Part shown: positions 41,127-49,695 of the stretch, in pieces
How the letters are laid out: each line of letters begins with the position of its first letter
How positions within the stretch are numbered: the first letter of the stretch is position 1
Assembly (NCBI RefSeq): GCF_900141805.1
Contig: NZ_FQYN01000002.1
Span: 62,001 to 126,000, forward strand
DNA: 64,000 bases
DNA from: Hymenobacter daecheongensis DSM 21074
GTDB taxonomy: Bacteria > Bacteroidota > Bacteroidia > Cytophagales > Hymenobacteraceae
Reading direction: 5' to 3'
Program-made: the position numbers and the translations under genes
The notes under the pieces: generated by a model
The model's database searches: none
What the model was told of the DNA's origin: nothing
Seen by the model: the letters and a program-made list of their open reading frames with translations, nothing else

Positions 41127-44100
41127 TTAGGCGTTTTCTTCGACGGAGAAGGCTGATTTCTCCGTGTTCCGGATCTTGGTCAGGTATGTGACGTTGGGCT
41201 GCACGTTGATGGTGTCCAGTACGTGGAAAGCCCGCTCGCCATCCTCACGGCGCAACAGCTTCGAGATGCGCGTCTCGGGGTCGCGCATATCACCGAATAC
41301 AATGGCTTCCGTAGGGCAGGACTGCGCGCAGGCCGTAACCACTTCCCCATCCTTCGGACGACGCTTCTGCTTTTTGGCCTCCAGCTTACCCAGCTGAATG
41401 CGCTGCACGCAGAAGCTGCATTTCTCCATCACACCGCGGGCCCGTACCGTCACATCCGGGTTCAGCACCATGCGGCCCAAATCGGTGAACATGTGGCCGT
41501 TCACGTTCTCGAACTTCTCATTGGAAGTGTACGAGAACCAGTTGAAGCGACGCACTTTATACGGGCAGTTGTTGGCGCAGTAGCGGGTACCTACGCAACG
41601 GTTGTAGGTCATTTGGTTCAGACCTTCCGAACTGTGCGTGGTAGCCAGTACCGGGCACACCGTTTCGCAGGGAGCATGGTTGCAATGCTGGCACATCATC
41701 GGCTGGAAAATAACCGACGGATTGTCCGACGGGTCTTCCATGGCCGCGTAAGTGTCCAGCTTGCCTTTCGTCTCAAACTCGTCCTTGTGGTGGTCGGAGC
41801 TGTAGTAGCGGTCGATGCGCATCCAGTGCATCTCGCGGCGGTTTATAACTTCCTGCTTGCCCACTACGGCAATGTTGTTTTCCACCTGGCACCCAATCAC
41901 GCACGAGCCGCAGCCGATGCACGAGTTGAGGTCGATGGCCATGCCCCAGTGGTGGTTCTTGTACTCGTAGTCGTCCCAGAGCGAAACCTTGTTCGGTGCT
42001 TCCAGCCCGTCAGGCGTGGCAATCTTCTCGTACTCGGTTACCTCTTTCGGGTTCTTGACATACTGCGCCAAGGTCGACTCCTGCACTACCTGAACCATGC
42101 GGTCCATGATGGTGTGGTGCGTCTGGGTCTGGGCAATGGGCGACTGGCTGCCGGTTTTTTCCAGCGTCACCGTATTGGCGTACTGGATGCCGTTAGCCGT
42201 TATCATCGCCATTGGGTACACATTAGCCCCAACTTTGTCGCCTACTTTGCCAGCACTCTCCCGGCCGTAGCCGATGGCAATGCTCACGGTGCCTTTGGCC
42301 TGGCCGGGCTGAATCAGCACGGGCAGTTCAATGGATTTGCCGTTGGCGGTGATTTTCACCACGTCGCCCTGCTCCCACTTATTGGTCACGGCCATTTCAC
42401 GCGGCACGGCCAAGTAATTACCCCAGGTAGCTTTCGAAACCGGGTCGGGCAATTCCTGCAGCCATGGGTTGTTAGCTTCGCAGCTACCAGTCCCGATGCC
42501 TACTTTCTCATACAGCGCCAACTCTACACCCGAGCCTTTCGGTGCGGCAGACAGCGCCGACACGGCCTGCTGTACGCTCATAGCTGGAGCCGAAGGAGCC
42601 GGAGCGGCTGCCGATAGCGTGCCCATTGCCACGCCATCATGCACGGCGGCATCCCAGGCTTTCTGGAAATCACCGGTAAGCACCCCACGCCACGAGGCTT
42701 TGAGGTAATTGTAGTAGGATTGCGGATTACCGGCCCAGGTGAGCAAGCTGTCCTGCGCTTGACGAGTAGCAAACAGCGGCGAAATCACCGGTTGTGCCAG
42801 GCTCAGGTAGCCGCGCTTGGGCTCGTAGTCGTTCCACGATTCCAGGTAGTTGTGGTCGGGGCAGGCGTAGTAGCACAGCGAGCCGGTTTCGTCCAGCCGG
42901 TCATTGAGCGAGATGCTCAGCGGCACTTTGGCGATGCCCGTCTTCACCTTGTCGGCCAGCGGATGGTCGTAGGCGGGGTTGGCGTTATAAAAAATAACCG
43001 CGCCCACGGCCCCGCTATTCATGTCGTTTACCAGCTGCACCATGCGGGCATCATCGCCCTGGCGCAACATCGAGGGGCTAGCCAGATCAACGGCCGCGCT
43101 GCCGAGAGCCTGGTTGATGGCGGCTACCAGCGTTTGTACGGCTACGTTGTTCGAGCCGGAAACCACAAGGCCGGCAGCGCGGGCTGCTTTCAGCTCGGCC
43201 GCAGCCTTCTTGAGCTTGGCGTTCTGAGTAGAGCCGGTACCGGCAATTTCGTTGTACAGCTCCAGCGCGATAGTGCCCATCTCCGAAGGTTTCGCGGCCA
43301 CGCGCACATCGGCGTTGGAGCCGGTCAGCGTCAGCGCGGTTTCGAACTGGAAGTGACGCGACATGGTCTTCTTCGTGCTCGAAACCTTTCGGTTGGTCAC
43401 ATATTGCTTGGCAAATTCTACCGGCGACAGCCAGGTACCAAGGAAGTCAGCATCCAGGCTCACGATGACGTTGGCCTTGCTGAAATCATAAGAGGGAAGC
43501 ACGCCGCCATTGGCCCGCAGCAATGCGGAGCTGGAGTTGGCATCGTACTGCACGTGCTGCGTGTTGGGGTAGCGCGCCGCAAACTCCGCAATGACCTTCT
43601 TGGTAGTCGGGCTGATGATGGTGTTCGACACGATGGCAATGCGGCCGGTAACGCCCGCCAGCTTCGTGCGAATCTCCTGGTCTACCTTGTCGGTTGCTGC
43701 CTTCTGCCCTTTGATGGCAAAGTGCTGCAGCCGGCCGCCGTCGTACAGGTTGAGTACCGAAGCCTGCGCCCGGGCCGACAGGCCCCCTCGCGTAATCGGT
43801 GACTCCGGGTTGCCTTCCAGCTTGATGGGCCGACCCTCGCGGGTCTTCACCAGCACGCTGTTGTAGTCGGTGCCGTTGAAGTAAGTGGAGGCGTAAAAGT
43901 TGGCAATACCCGGATCAACTTCTTCGGGCTTGTTCAGGTAAGGAATGGCCTTACGGACCGGGGCTTCGCAGCTGGCCAGGGTGGCAGCGGCGATGCCGAA
44001 GCCCATGAGTTTGAGGAAGTCGCGGCGGGGCGCTACCGTCGCGTCCGAAGTGCCATAGGCTTCCTTCATCGGCAGAAACTCGCCAAACTCGCTAAGCGCG

Positions 44101-44168
44101 GTTTTTACGAACTCCGGTGAGCTTTCCAGTTCCTCAATTCCCTTCCAGTACTTAGGCGACTCTTGCAT
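41127..44168 (-). CDS. actB: Alternative complex III subunit ActB (iron-sulfur / molybdopterin-oxidoreductase-like)
   Basis: 1013 residues from the ATG at 44168. Residues 1-50 lead to a Tat-like signal, APRRDFLKLMGFGIAAATLASC (Arg48-Arg49), with a lipobox-like Cys67. The middle (about 70-700) resembles the molybdopterin-oxidoreductase fold but, as in other ActB, no molybdenum-site motif was seen. The C-terminus (about 765-960) has ferredoxin-type clusters: CIGCGSCVIGCQVENN, CQHCNHAPCETVC, CVGTRYCANNC and CSFCVQRIQ ... CAQSC, for about four Fe-S clusters. It relays electrons from ActC-bound quinol to the hemes of ActA. The upstream ORF extension to 44234 includes repeat sequence and is not used. 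Confidence 0.94.
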   Translation of the reverse strand: MQESPKYWKGIEELESSPEFVKTALSEFGEFLPMKEAYGTSDATVAPRRDFLKLMGFGIAAATLASCEAPVRKAIPYLNKPEEVDPGIANFYASTYFNGTDYNSVLVKTREGRPIKLEGNPESPITRGGLSARAQASVLNLYDGGRLQHFAIKGQKAATDKVDQEIRTKLAGVTGRIAIVSNTIISPTTKKVIAEFAARYPNTQHVQYDANSSSALLRANGGVLPSYDFSKANVIVSLDADFLGTWLSPVEFAKQYVTNRKVSSTKKTMSRHFQFETALTLTGSNADVRVAAKPSEMGTIALELYNEIAGTGSTQNAKLKKAAAELKAARAAGLVVSGSNNVAVQTLVAAINQALGSAAVDLASPSMLRQGDDARMVQLVNDMNSGAVGAVIFYNANPAYDHPLADKVKTGIAKVPLSISLNDRLDETGSLCYYACPDHNYLESWNDYEPKRGYLSLAQPVISPLFATRQAQDSLLTWAGNPQSYYNYLKASWRGVLTGDFQKAWDAAVHDGVAMGTLSAAAPAPSAPAMSVQQAVSALSAAPKGSGVELALYEKVGIGTGSCEANNPWLQELPDPVSKATWGNYLAVPREMAVTNKWEQGDVVKITANGKSIELPVLIQPGQAKGTVSIAIGYGRESAGKVGDKVGANVYPMAMITANGIQYANTVTLEKTGSQSPIAQTQTHHTIMDRMVQVVQESTLAQYVKNPKEVTEYEKIATPDGLEAPNKVSLWDDYEYKNHHWGMAIDLNSCIGCGSCVIGCQVENNIAVVGKQEVINRREMHWMRIDRYYSSDHHKDEFETKGKLDTYAAMEDPSDNPSVIFQPMMCQHCNHAPCETVCPVLATTHSSEGLNQMTYNRCVGTRYCANNCPYKVRRFNWFSYTSNEKFENVNGHMFTDLGRMVLNPDVTVRARGVMEKCSFCVQRIQLGKLEAKKQKRRPKDGEVVTACAQSCPTEAIVFGDMRDPETRISKLLRREDGERAFHVLDTINVQPNVTYLTKIRNTEKSAFSVEENA

Positions 44169-44330
44169 TTGTTTTGGGGACTTAGGGTCTTGGGGACTTG
44201 GGGTCTTAGTTTCCTGACCCGGCACAGTCCTCAAGGTAAAGCTTGGTTTTAGTAATGTCTGGTGGCGTAGGAGTCTGAGAGCCGGCGCAGGTCAAACCAA
44301 CACCCAAGCTCCCAAAACTCCACTAACCAA
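44169..44330. repeat. Repeat-rich spacer between actA and actB
   Basis: Contains GGGGACTTAGGGTCTTGGGG followed by GACTTGGGGTCTTAG (44175-44210) and a loosely inverted CCAACACCCAAGCTCCCAAA (44300-44320). No ORF. Third of four imperfect inverted-repeat spacers inside the act/cox unit. Confidence 0.6.
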
Positions 44331-45668
44331 CTAGTAGTGGCACTTCGAGCACTCCGTACCGCCGTTCGACGATACCGTGAACGGAGCCGCGCCGTTGGCC
44401 GTCTGGTGCAGCTTCACGAGGTTGTTGTAATAGCCGTTGCCCTTCGTGTTGAGAGGCGTTTCGCGGTGGCAGTTGATGCACCAGCCCATGGTGAGGGCCG
44501 AATACTGGTACACCACTTCCATGTTCTGAATCGGGCCGTGGCAGGTCTGGCACTCGATGCCGCCCACCTGCGTGTGCTGCGAGTGGTTGAAGTACGCCAA
44601 GTCCGGAATATTGTGGATGCGCACCCACTGGATGGGCTGCTTGCGCTCGATGGCGCGGTAAATCTTCTTGATTTCGGGCGACTCCGTCTTGATCTGCGAG
44701 TGGCAGTTCATACAGATGTTGGCCGAAGGAATGTTGGCGCTCTTGCTCTTGTATACTGAAGTGTGGCAATACGCGCAGTTGATCTGGTGCTCGCCGGCGT
44801 GCAGCTTGTGCGAGAAGGCAATGGGCTGGGTAGGCTGGTAGCCCTGCGTCAGGCCAATGGCCATCACGCCCTGCACCGACTCATATAGTACCACGAGAGC
44901 GAAGATGCCGACTGCCAAACCACGCACCACCGGCGACTTATAGAACTTGGCGAAATCGAAGCGCTGCTCCAGCTGCTCTACGTCGCGACCGTCGAGGTCT
45001 TTGCGGCCGCGGAGCACATCCTTCATGATGTTGGCAATGATAACCAGCGTTACCACCATCACAATCAGCACTACTACCAGTACGATGAGCAGGATATCGA
45101 TGTACTTGCTAGAAGTACTTTCAGCGCCTACACCTGGCGTTTCAGCACCATCGGCAGGCTTGATGCCGGTTCCCTGCGTGGAAGCGGGGCCAGCCGTCTT
45201 GCCTTCCTCCGCCGTCACGTAAGAGATAATCGAAGTGATTTCAGCATCGGAGAGCTGGAAGCTCGGCATCTGCTGCTTGCCATACTGGTTGTAGAGCTTC
45301 ACGGCATATTCGTCGCCGCTGGCTACTACTTTGCTGGAGTTCTTGATCCAGGGAATCAGCCAGGAGATGGGACGGCGCTTGGCGATACCAGCCAGAGCCG
45401 GACCAACTACTACGTCGTTGATGGCGTGGCACTGGGCGCAGTTGCCTTTAAACAGGGCATCACCGGCGGCAATAGCGGCGGCATCGCCGGTGGTTGCGCC
45501 AGCGGCGGCGGCAGGGGCCGCGGCGGCCGTTGCGCCGGGCACCACCCCTTCTTTGCTCACGGCCGGAGCGGCACCAACCGTTTGGGCCGAAGAACGACCA
45601 ACGGCAGCAAACGTCAGGAACAGAGCGAGAAAGAGATGGGAAAGAGGACGAAGTCGGATGCTATTCAT
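44331..45668 (-). CDS. actA: Alternative complex III subunit ActA with an extra N-terminal cytochrome c domain (six hemes)
   Basis: 445 residues from the ATG at 45668, just downstream of a -33/-7 promoter; the longer open frame to 45821 lies before the promoter. Signal peptide at 1-29, then an Ala-rich linker, a class I cytochrome c domain with CAQCH (77-81) and Met134 in KQQMPSF, a TM helix (190-213), another hydrophobic segment (250-270), and a C-terminal pentaheme domain with CXXCH at 298, 319, 373, 397 and 440. Known ActA proteins are pentaheme; here the fused monoheme domain raises the count to six. It receives electrons from ActB. First gene of the cluster. Confidence 0.94.
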   Translation of the reverse strand: MNSIRLRPLSHLFLALFLTFAAVGRSSAQTVGAAPAVSKEGVVPGATAAAAPAAAAGATTGDAAAIAAGDALFKGNCAQCHAINDVVVGPALAGIAKRRPISWLIPWIKNSSKVVASGDEYAVKLYNQYGKQQMPSFQLSDAEITSIISYVTAEEGKTAGPASTQGTGIKPADGAETPGVGAESTSSKYIDILLIVLVVVLIVMVVTLVIIANIMKDVLRGRKDLDGRDVEQLEQRFDFAKFYKSPVVRGLAVGIFALVVLYESVQGVMAIGLTQGYQPTQPIAFSHKLHAGEHQINCAYCHTSVYKSKSANIPSANICMNCHSQIKTESPEIKKIYRAIERKQPIQWVRIHNIPDLAYFNHSQHTQVGGIECQTCHGPIQNMEVVYQYSALTMGWCINCHRETPLNTKGNGYYNNLVKLHQTANGAAPFTVSSNGGTECSKCHY

Positions 45669-45715
45669 AGCACTATTTGACTGGGGAAAGGAAACGCGGG
45701 GGTACTTCAAGGCCA

Positions 45716-45746
45716 CAAATGTAGGTTGCGAATCGCAGAGAACAAA
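45716..45746 (-). promoter_or_regulatory. -33/-7 promoter for the ACIII-cox unit
   Basis: Read on the minus strand, TTTG (-33, at 45746-45743) and TACATTTG (-7, at 45723-45716) are separated by 19 bases, the expected Bacteroidota spacing. The -7 box ends 47 bases before the actA ATG. This is the best promoter in the window. A GCCCCGGCGGGT-like repeat fragment (45747-45759) abuts it on the upstream side. Confidence 0.75.
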
Positions 45747-46009
45747 CCCGCCGGGGCTAATTTTCGGCTTTCGGAGCTTGTGTAGAATGATTCTAAAACC
45801 AGCATTTTGCCAGATGACCACCCCGGTGCCCGTGCAAGCTGAAGTATGGTTCTGAATTGAGACACCTTATATTTATACAGGTGCCCTGCCCGGCCTCTGT
45901 ACTTACCGATTCACCGGGCAAATGTTTTGCGGGCTAGCAATCAGCTTATTATAGGCTGGCTTATTTGCGCGATTTTGTGCTGGCGACTAGTACGAGGCGA
46001 AAAAAAATG
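45747..46009. other. Divergent intergenic region between actA and rpsF
   Basis: The 393-base gap between actA (45668) and rpsF (46062) contains both divergent promoters (45716-45746 and 46010-46017), CCGCCGGGGCTA at 45750 (a fragment of the AGCCCCGGCGGGG repeat family), and an otherwise unremarkable, moderately A+T-rich stretch. No RNA gene or small ORF with support was seen. Confidence 0.6.
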
Positions 46010-46017
46010 TACCTTTG
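46010..46017 (+). promoter_or_regulatory. -7 box TACCTTTG for rpsF-rpsR-rplI
   Basis: Exact TAnnTTTG match preceded by an A8 run, 44 bases before the rpsF ATG. No clear -33 TTG at 19-21 bases. It rules out the upstream-extended frame from 45927 as the start. Confidence 0.6.
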
Positions 46018-46061
46018 CCCCCTCAATAAGTTTTTTCACCCTAATTTTTTCATCCCGTCTA

Positions 46062-46442
46062 ATGGAAGTAAGAAATTACGAGACGGTCTTCATCCTGACT
46101 CCCGTGCTGAACGAGAGCCAGGTACAAGAGACGATCGAGAAGTTCACCCAGGTGCTTAAGGAAAATAGCGCCGACATTATCCACGCTGAAAACTGGGGCC
46201 TCAAGAAATTGGCCTACCCAATTCAGAAGAAATCAACCGGGTACTACCACCTCGTTGAGTTCACTGGCTCGGGCAACATCGTTGACGTGCTTGAGCTGGC
46301 CTTCCGCCGCGACGAGCGTGTTATCCGCTTCCTGACCACGGTGCTCGATAAGCACGCCGTGGCTTATGGTGAGCGTCGCCGCAAGGGCGAGATGAACCAG
46401 CAGAAAGCTAAAAAAGAATCGGAAGCCGCCGTAGCACAATAA
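46062..46442 (+). CDS. rpsF: Ribosomal protein bS6
   Basis: 126 residues. A small-subunit protein that pairs with bS18 at the platform. [45 protein letters not shown] and the C-terminal [24 protein letters not shown] are standard bS6 blocks, followed by a Lys/Glu-rich tail. First of the conserved rpsF-rpsR-rplI operon; the usual single-strand binding gene (ssb or priB) is absent between them. Confidence 0.97.
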   Translation: MEVRNYETVFILTPVLNESQVQETIEKFTQVLKENSADIIHAENWGLKKLAYPIQKKSTGYYHLVEFTGSGNIVDVLELAFRRDERVIRFLTTVLDKHAVAYGERRRKGEMNQQKAKKESEAAVAQ

Positions 46443-46446
46443 GGAT

Positions 46447-46698
46447 ATGAGCCTCGCCAACGAAAGAATCCACAAGCAGGACACACGCGTGAAGTATTGC
46501 CGCTTCAAGAAAGCCGGCATTAAGTACGTGGACTACAAAGACCCGAATTTCCTGTTGAAGTTCGTGAACGAGCAGGGCCGCATTCTGCCCCGCCGCATCA
46601 CGGGCACCAGCCTGAAGTTCCAGCGCAAAGTAGCCCAGGCCGTGGCCAAAGCCCGTCACCTGGCGCTGATGCCGTACGTAACCGATTCGCTGAAGTAA
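46447..46698 (+). CDS. rpsR: Ribosomal protein bS18
   Basis: 83 residues. Binds bS6 and 16S rRNA at the platform. [39 protein letters not shown] is the family core. Starts 4 bases after the rpsF stop. The single Cys in VKYCRFK indicates the version with one Cys rather than a zinc-binding cluster. Confidence 0.97.
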   Translation: MSLANERIHKQDTRVKYCRFKKAGIKYVDYKDPNFLLKFVNEQGRILPRRITGTSLKFQRKVAQAVAKARHLALMPYVTDSLK

Positions 46699-46716
46699 CC
46701 CCTAACGACGACTGAG

Positions 46717-47160
46717 ATGGAAGTAATTCTGAAAGACGACGTAAAGAACCTGGGCTACAAGAACGACATCGTTACTGTGAAGCCCGGCTACGGTCGCAAC
46801 TACCTGCTCCCGCAGGGTCTGGCTATTCTGGCCGACAAATCCAACAAGAAGGTGATTGCTGAGAACGTGCGTCAGGCCGCTCACAAAGCCGAGAAAATCA
46901 AAACCGAAGCGCAGGGCGTGGCCAACCAGATTGGCGACGCGGCATTCGACATCAAAGCGAAAGTGGGTGAAACCGGCAAGATTTTCGGCCGGGTAACCAC
47001 GCTGCAGCTCGCTGAGGCCCTCAAGGCCAAAGGCATTGATGTAGACCGCAAGCGCATTTCCTTCGATCAGGAGCCTACGGCTGCCGGTGAGTACACCGCT
47101 ACCGTAAACCTGCACAAGGAAGTGAAGCACCAAGTACGCTTCAACGTAGTAGCTGAGTAA
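46717..47160 (+). CDS. rplI: Ribosomal protein bL9
   Basis: 147 residues. N-terminal domain MEVILKDDVKNLGYKNDIVTVKPGYGRNYLLPQGLA, a long connecting helix and a C-terminal domain (GKIFGRVTTLQLAEALKAKGIDVDRKRI) as in bL9, which sits at the L1-stalk base. Last gene of the operon, followed by a terminator at 47182. Confidence 0.97.
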   Translation: MEVILKDDVKNLGYKNDIVTVKPGYGRNYLLPQGLAILADKSNKKVIAENVRQAAHKAEKIKTEAQGVANQIGDAAFDIKAKVGETGKIFGRVTTLQLAEALKAKGIDVDRKRISFDQEPTAAGEYTATVNLHKEVKHQVRFNVVAE

Positions 47161-47181
47161 GCTGCTGCCCAACAGGCTTGG

Positions 47182-47214
47182 AAAGCCCGGTCACTGCGGT
47201 GACCGGGCTTTTTT
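47182..47214 (+). terminator. Terminator after rplI
   Basis: Perfect 13-base stem AAAGCCCGGTCAC (47182-47194) with GTGACCGGGCTTT (47199-47211), 4-base loop, then T-run. Textbook rho-independent terminator. Confidence 0.92.
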
Positions 47215-47339
47215 GCTGTTTGCCGAAGCTGGCCCGGCAGGCTTTGGGGCCGCCCGGCCTGACAGGCTTGCCGCCGCTATCCGGCCGAATGAATTTGGGC
47301 GCAATGCGGGCTGGCGCACAGATTCTGTTCTTTTCCCGA

Positions 47340-47347
47340 TACCTTTG
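47340..47347 (+). promoter_or_regulatory. -7 box TACCTTTG upstream of the GSCFA gene
   Basis: Exact TAnnTTTG match. The chosen ATG is at 47505, so a leader of about 150 bases is implied. In-frame upstream codons before 47475 are blocked by a stop. The 344-base gap between rplI and this gene otherwise holds only the rplI terminator; a 60-codon open frame (47389-47571) has no support. Confidence 0.45.
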
Positions 47348-47504
47348 GTAAACCCAACTGCGGAATAATCCTGTAGAAGATATTCCCGTTGCCTAACCGT
47401 TTATCCAGCCGCCGCGGGCTGCCCACTACGCTTCTTTTGGCCGAGAGCAGCGAGTTGAGTAGGTTGCCAATCCGTTGGCCGGCTCCCGGCCCTATTGCTT
47501 TCGA

Positions 47505-49628
47505 ATGTTTCGCACTGAAGTACCACTTACGCCTCATCCCTCGCAGTTGCCCCTGGCGGCCCGCGTGCTGACGATAGGCTCCTGCTTTTCCGATACCATT
47601 GGTAGTCGGCTGGCGCAGCACAAGGTTGACGCGCTGGTCAATCCGTTTGGCACCGTGTTCAACCCGTTGTCGGCGTGTATGCTGCTGCGGGCGGCGGCCG
47701 GCGAGGAAATGGACTGGCAGCAGCATTTGGTAGAGGCCCGCGGCCGCTGGCAGAGCTATGATTTGCCCGCCGAAATCGGGGCCGAGTCGCCGGTAGTGCT
47801 GCTGGAGCAGATTCGGGAGGTGGTGGCGCGCACGGGCCGGTTTCTGGAAAGCGCTGATGTGGTGGTGCTCACGCTGGGTACGGCTTTCGCCTACCGGCTG
47901 GCGGAAACGCAGGAGCTGGTAAGCAACTGCCACAAGATTCCGGCGGAGAAGTTTGAGAAGGAGCTGCTAACTCCGGACGAGGTGATAAACGCCGTGGCGG
48001 AAACGCATGCCGCGCTGCGCCTGAAAAACCCCAAGCTGCGCTTCATTCTGACCGTGAGCCCGGTGCGCCACCTCAAAGATACGCTGCCGCTGAACGCGGT
48101 AAGCAAGTCGGTGCTGCGCGTGGCCTGCCACTACCTGAGTGAGCTGCTGCCCGATGTGTCGTATTTCCCGGCCTACGAGCTGCTGCTGGACGATTTGCGC
48201 GACTACCGCTTCTACGCGGCCGACATGCTGCACCCATCGGAAGTGGCCGAGAACTACATCTGGGAGCGGTTTACGCGCACGTATTTCGACCAAGCTTTCG
48301 GGCGCTTCAAGAAAGAATGGGAAGCCGTGCAGCAGGCCCTGGGGCATCGGCCGCTGTATGCGGCCGCGCCGGAGCACCGCACTTTCCTGGAAAACACGCT
48401 GGAACGGTTGCAGAAGCTGGCTGCACAAGCCGATGTGCGCCGCGAAATCCGGGAAGTGCAGCAACAGCTAGCGGCCCTGCCGTTGCCGCCGCAGCCCAAG
48501 CCCCTGGCCGAGCCAGAGCCGGACGACGACGAGGAGCGCATCGACATTGGCGAAGCCGCCGACGTGGAGAATACCGCACCGCCAGCTTCGGTGCCGGTCC
48601 ACGTCGAGCATACCCGGCCGATACGCCTGGCCCAGCCACCAGTAACCGCCGCGCCGGTCGTGGCGGTGCCGGAACCGGTGGCAGAGGAACTGCCGGATCA
48701 GTTGGAAACGGCCGGAGAAACAGAAGTACCAGTCGTTGGGGAAGTAGCCCCGCCGAAAAAGAAGCGCCGCTCCCGCGGCGGGGCCAAGCGCACGGCGCGG
48801 AAAAATGCCGCCCGCGCCGCGCTGGAAGCAGCCCAGCAAACGGCGGTCAGCGCGACATCGGTGACAGTAGCCGAACCGGTGGCACCGCTGCCGACGGTGG
48901 TAGCGCCGGAAGCCGAGGCTGCGCAGCCGGAGCCGGAAGTGCCGCTCCTGCGCCAGGAGCTGGAAATCATCCATGAGCTTCCCGTAGTGGAGCCCGCTCC
49001 TACCCCGGCGCCGCGACCGGTAGTAGCTTACGAAAGGTCCAATCCTCGGCCTCACACCGATTGGCTGGTGCCGATGAAGGACGATGCAGAGGCTCCGACG
49101 CTGCCTAAGCGTCAGAACAAAGGCATTGTTCGGACCCCGCCAGCCCGCAAAAATGTGAAAGCAGCGATTGTAGCGCCTCCCGGCTCGGCTGCCAAAAGCA
49201 AGGCAACACTGCCAGCTGAGGCCCCAATGTCGGCGGTGACAGCGGCTCCTGTAGCGTCGGAGCCGGAACTCGCGCCGGAAACGACTGTTCCGACGGTAGC
49301 GACGGCGGCAGACGCAACTACCAGTCCGACCACCATCGAAGAAGCCACCGCCGCGCCGAAAGTCAAAGCGGCGGTTAAGACTAAAGCCGCCCCGAAGAAA
49401 ACGGCGGCCCCGAAAGCAGCCACGCAGGCCGCTGCCAAACCTGCCGTCGCCAAAGCGCCGGCCAAGCCAAAAGCAGCACGGGCACCCCGCAAGCCGGCGG
49501 CAGCGCCGGTTGAAGCGCCGCCGGTGGTGGCAGCACCCGTGGCGGAGGCAGCACCGGCGAAAGCCGCGCCCAAAAAGCGCGTGCGGCCACCGCGCAAGAA
49601 ACCCGCGCAGCCCGACGAAACCGCATAA
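47505..49628 (+). CDS. GSCFA domain protein with a very long Ala/Pro/Lys-rich tail
   Basis: 707 residues. Residues 1-320 are a GSCFA domain, a SGNH-hydrolase-like fold of unknown substrate: the nucleophile block GSCFSD (Ser26) near residue 25 and [17 protein letters not shown] with His243 near the end. The remaining 385 or so residues are low complexity: a Pro/Glu/Val-rich stretch (about 325-450), with [22 protein letters not shown] at about 420-445, and a histone-H1-like tail of [13 protein letters not shown] repeats (about 620-707). GSCFA proteins in other species are mostly about 320 residues, so the tail is unusual. Its composition suggests DNA or RNA binding; that is inferred. No signal peptide. 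Confidence 0.85.
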   Translation: MFRTEVPLTPHPSQLPLAARVLTIGSCFSDTIGSRLAQHKVDALVNPFGTVFNPLSACMLLRAAAGEEMDWQQHLVEARGRWQSYDLPAEIGAESPVVLLEQIREVVARTGRFLESADVVVLTLGTAFAYRLAETQELVSNCHKIPAEKFEKELLTPDEVINAVAETHAALRLKNPKLRFILTVSPVRHLKDTLPLNAVSKSVLRVACHYLSELLPDVSYFPAYELLLDDLRDYRFYAADMLHPSEVAENYIWERFTRTYFDQAFGRFKKEWEAVQQALGHRPLYAAAPEHRTFLENTLERLQKLAAQADVRREIREVQQQLAALPLPPQPKPLAEPEPDDDEERIDIGEAADVENTAPPASVPVHVEHTRPIRLAQPPVTAAPVVAVPEPVAEELPDQLETAGETEVPVVGEVAPPKKKRRSRGGAKRTARKNAARAALEAAQQTAVSATSVTVAEPVAPLPTVVAPEAEAAQPEPEVPLLRQELEIIHELPVVEPAPTPAPRPVVAYERSNPRPHTDWLVPMKDDAEAPTLPKRQNKGIVRTPPARKNVKAAIVAPPGSAAKSKATLPAEAPMSAVTAAPVASEPELAPETTVPTVATAADATTSPTTIEEATAAPKVKAAVKTKAAPKKTAAPKAATQAAAKPAVAKAPAKPKAARAPRKPAAAPVEAPPVVAAPVAEAAPAKAAPKKRVRPPRKKPAQPDETA

Positions 49629-49639
49629 TTCCTTTACTT

Positions 49640-49676
49640 CGAAACCCAGCCCCCAACGGCTGGGTTTCGTGTTTTC
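49640..49676 (+). terminator. Terminator after the GSCFA gene
   Basis: Perfect 12-base stem CGAAACCCAGCC (49640-49651) with GGCTGGGTTTCG (49658-49669), then a T-rich stretch (GTGTTTTCC). Confidence 0.85.
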
Positions 49677-49695
49677 CACTTCTTCCGCCCGCCTG

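Noticed and set aside
41223..43802. Two plus-strand frames of about 464 and 387 codons
   Set aside because: Both antisense to actB, whose Fe-S motifs and Tat signal are intact.
41127..44168. ActB as an active molybdopterin enzyme
   Set aside because: The fold resembles molybdopterin oxidoreductases but no molybdenum-site motif was seen; ACIII ActB is known to lack the cofactor.
47389..47571. 60-codon open frame before the GSCFA gene
   Set aside because: TTG start, no domain, overlaps the GSCFA start region.
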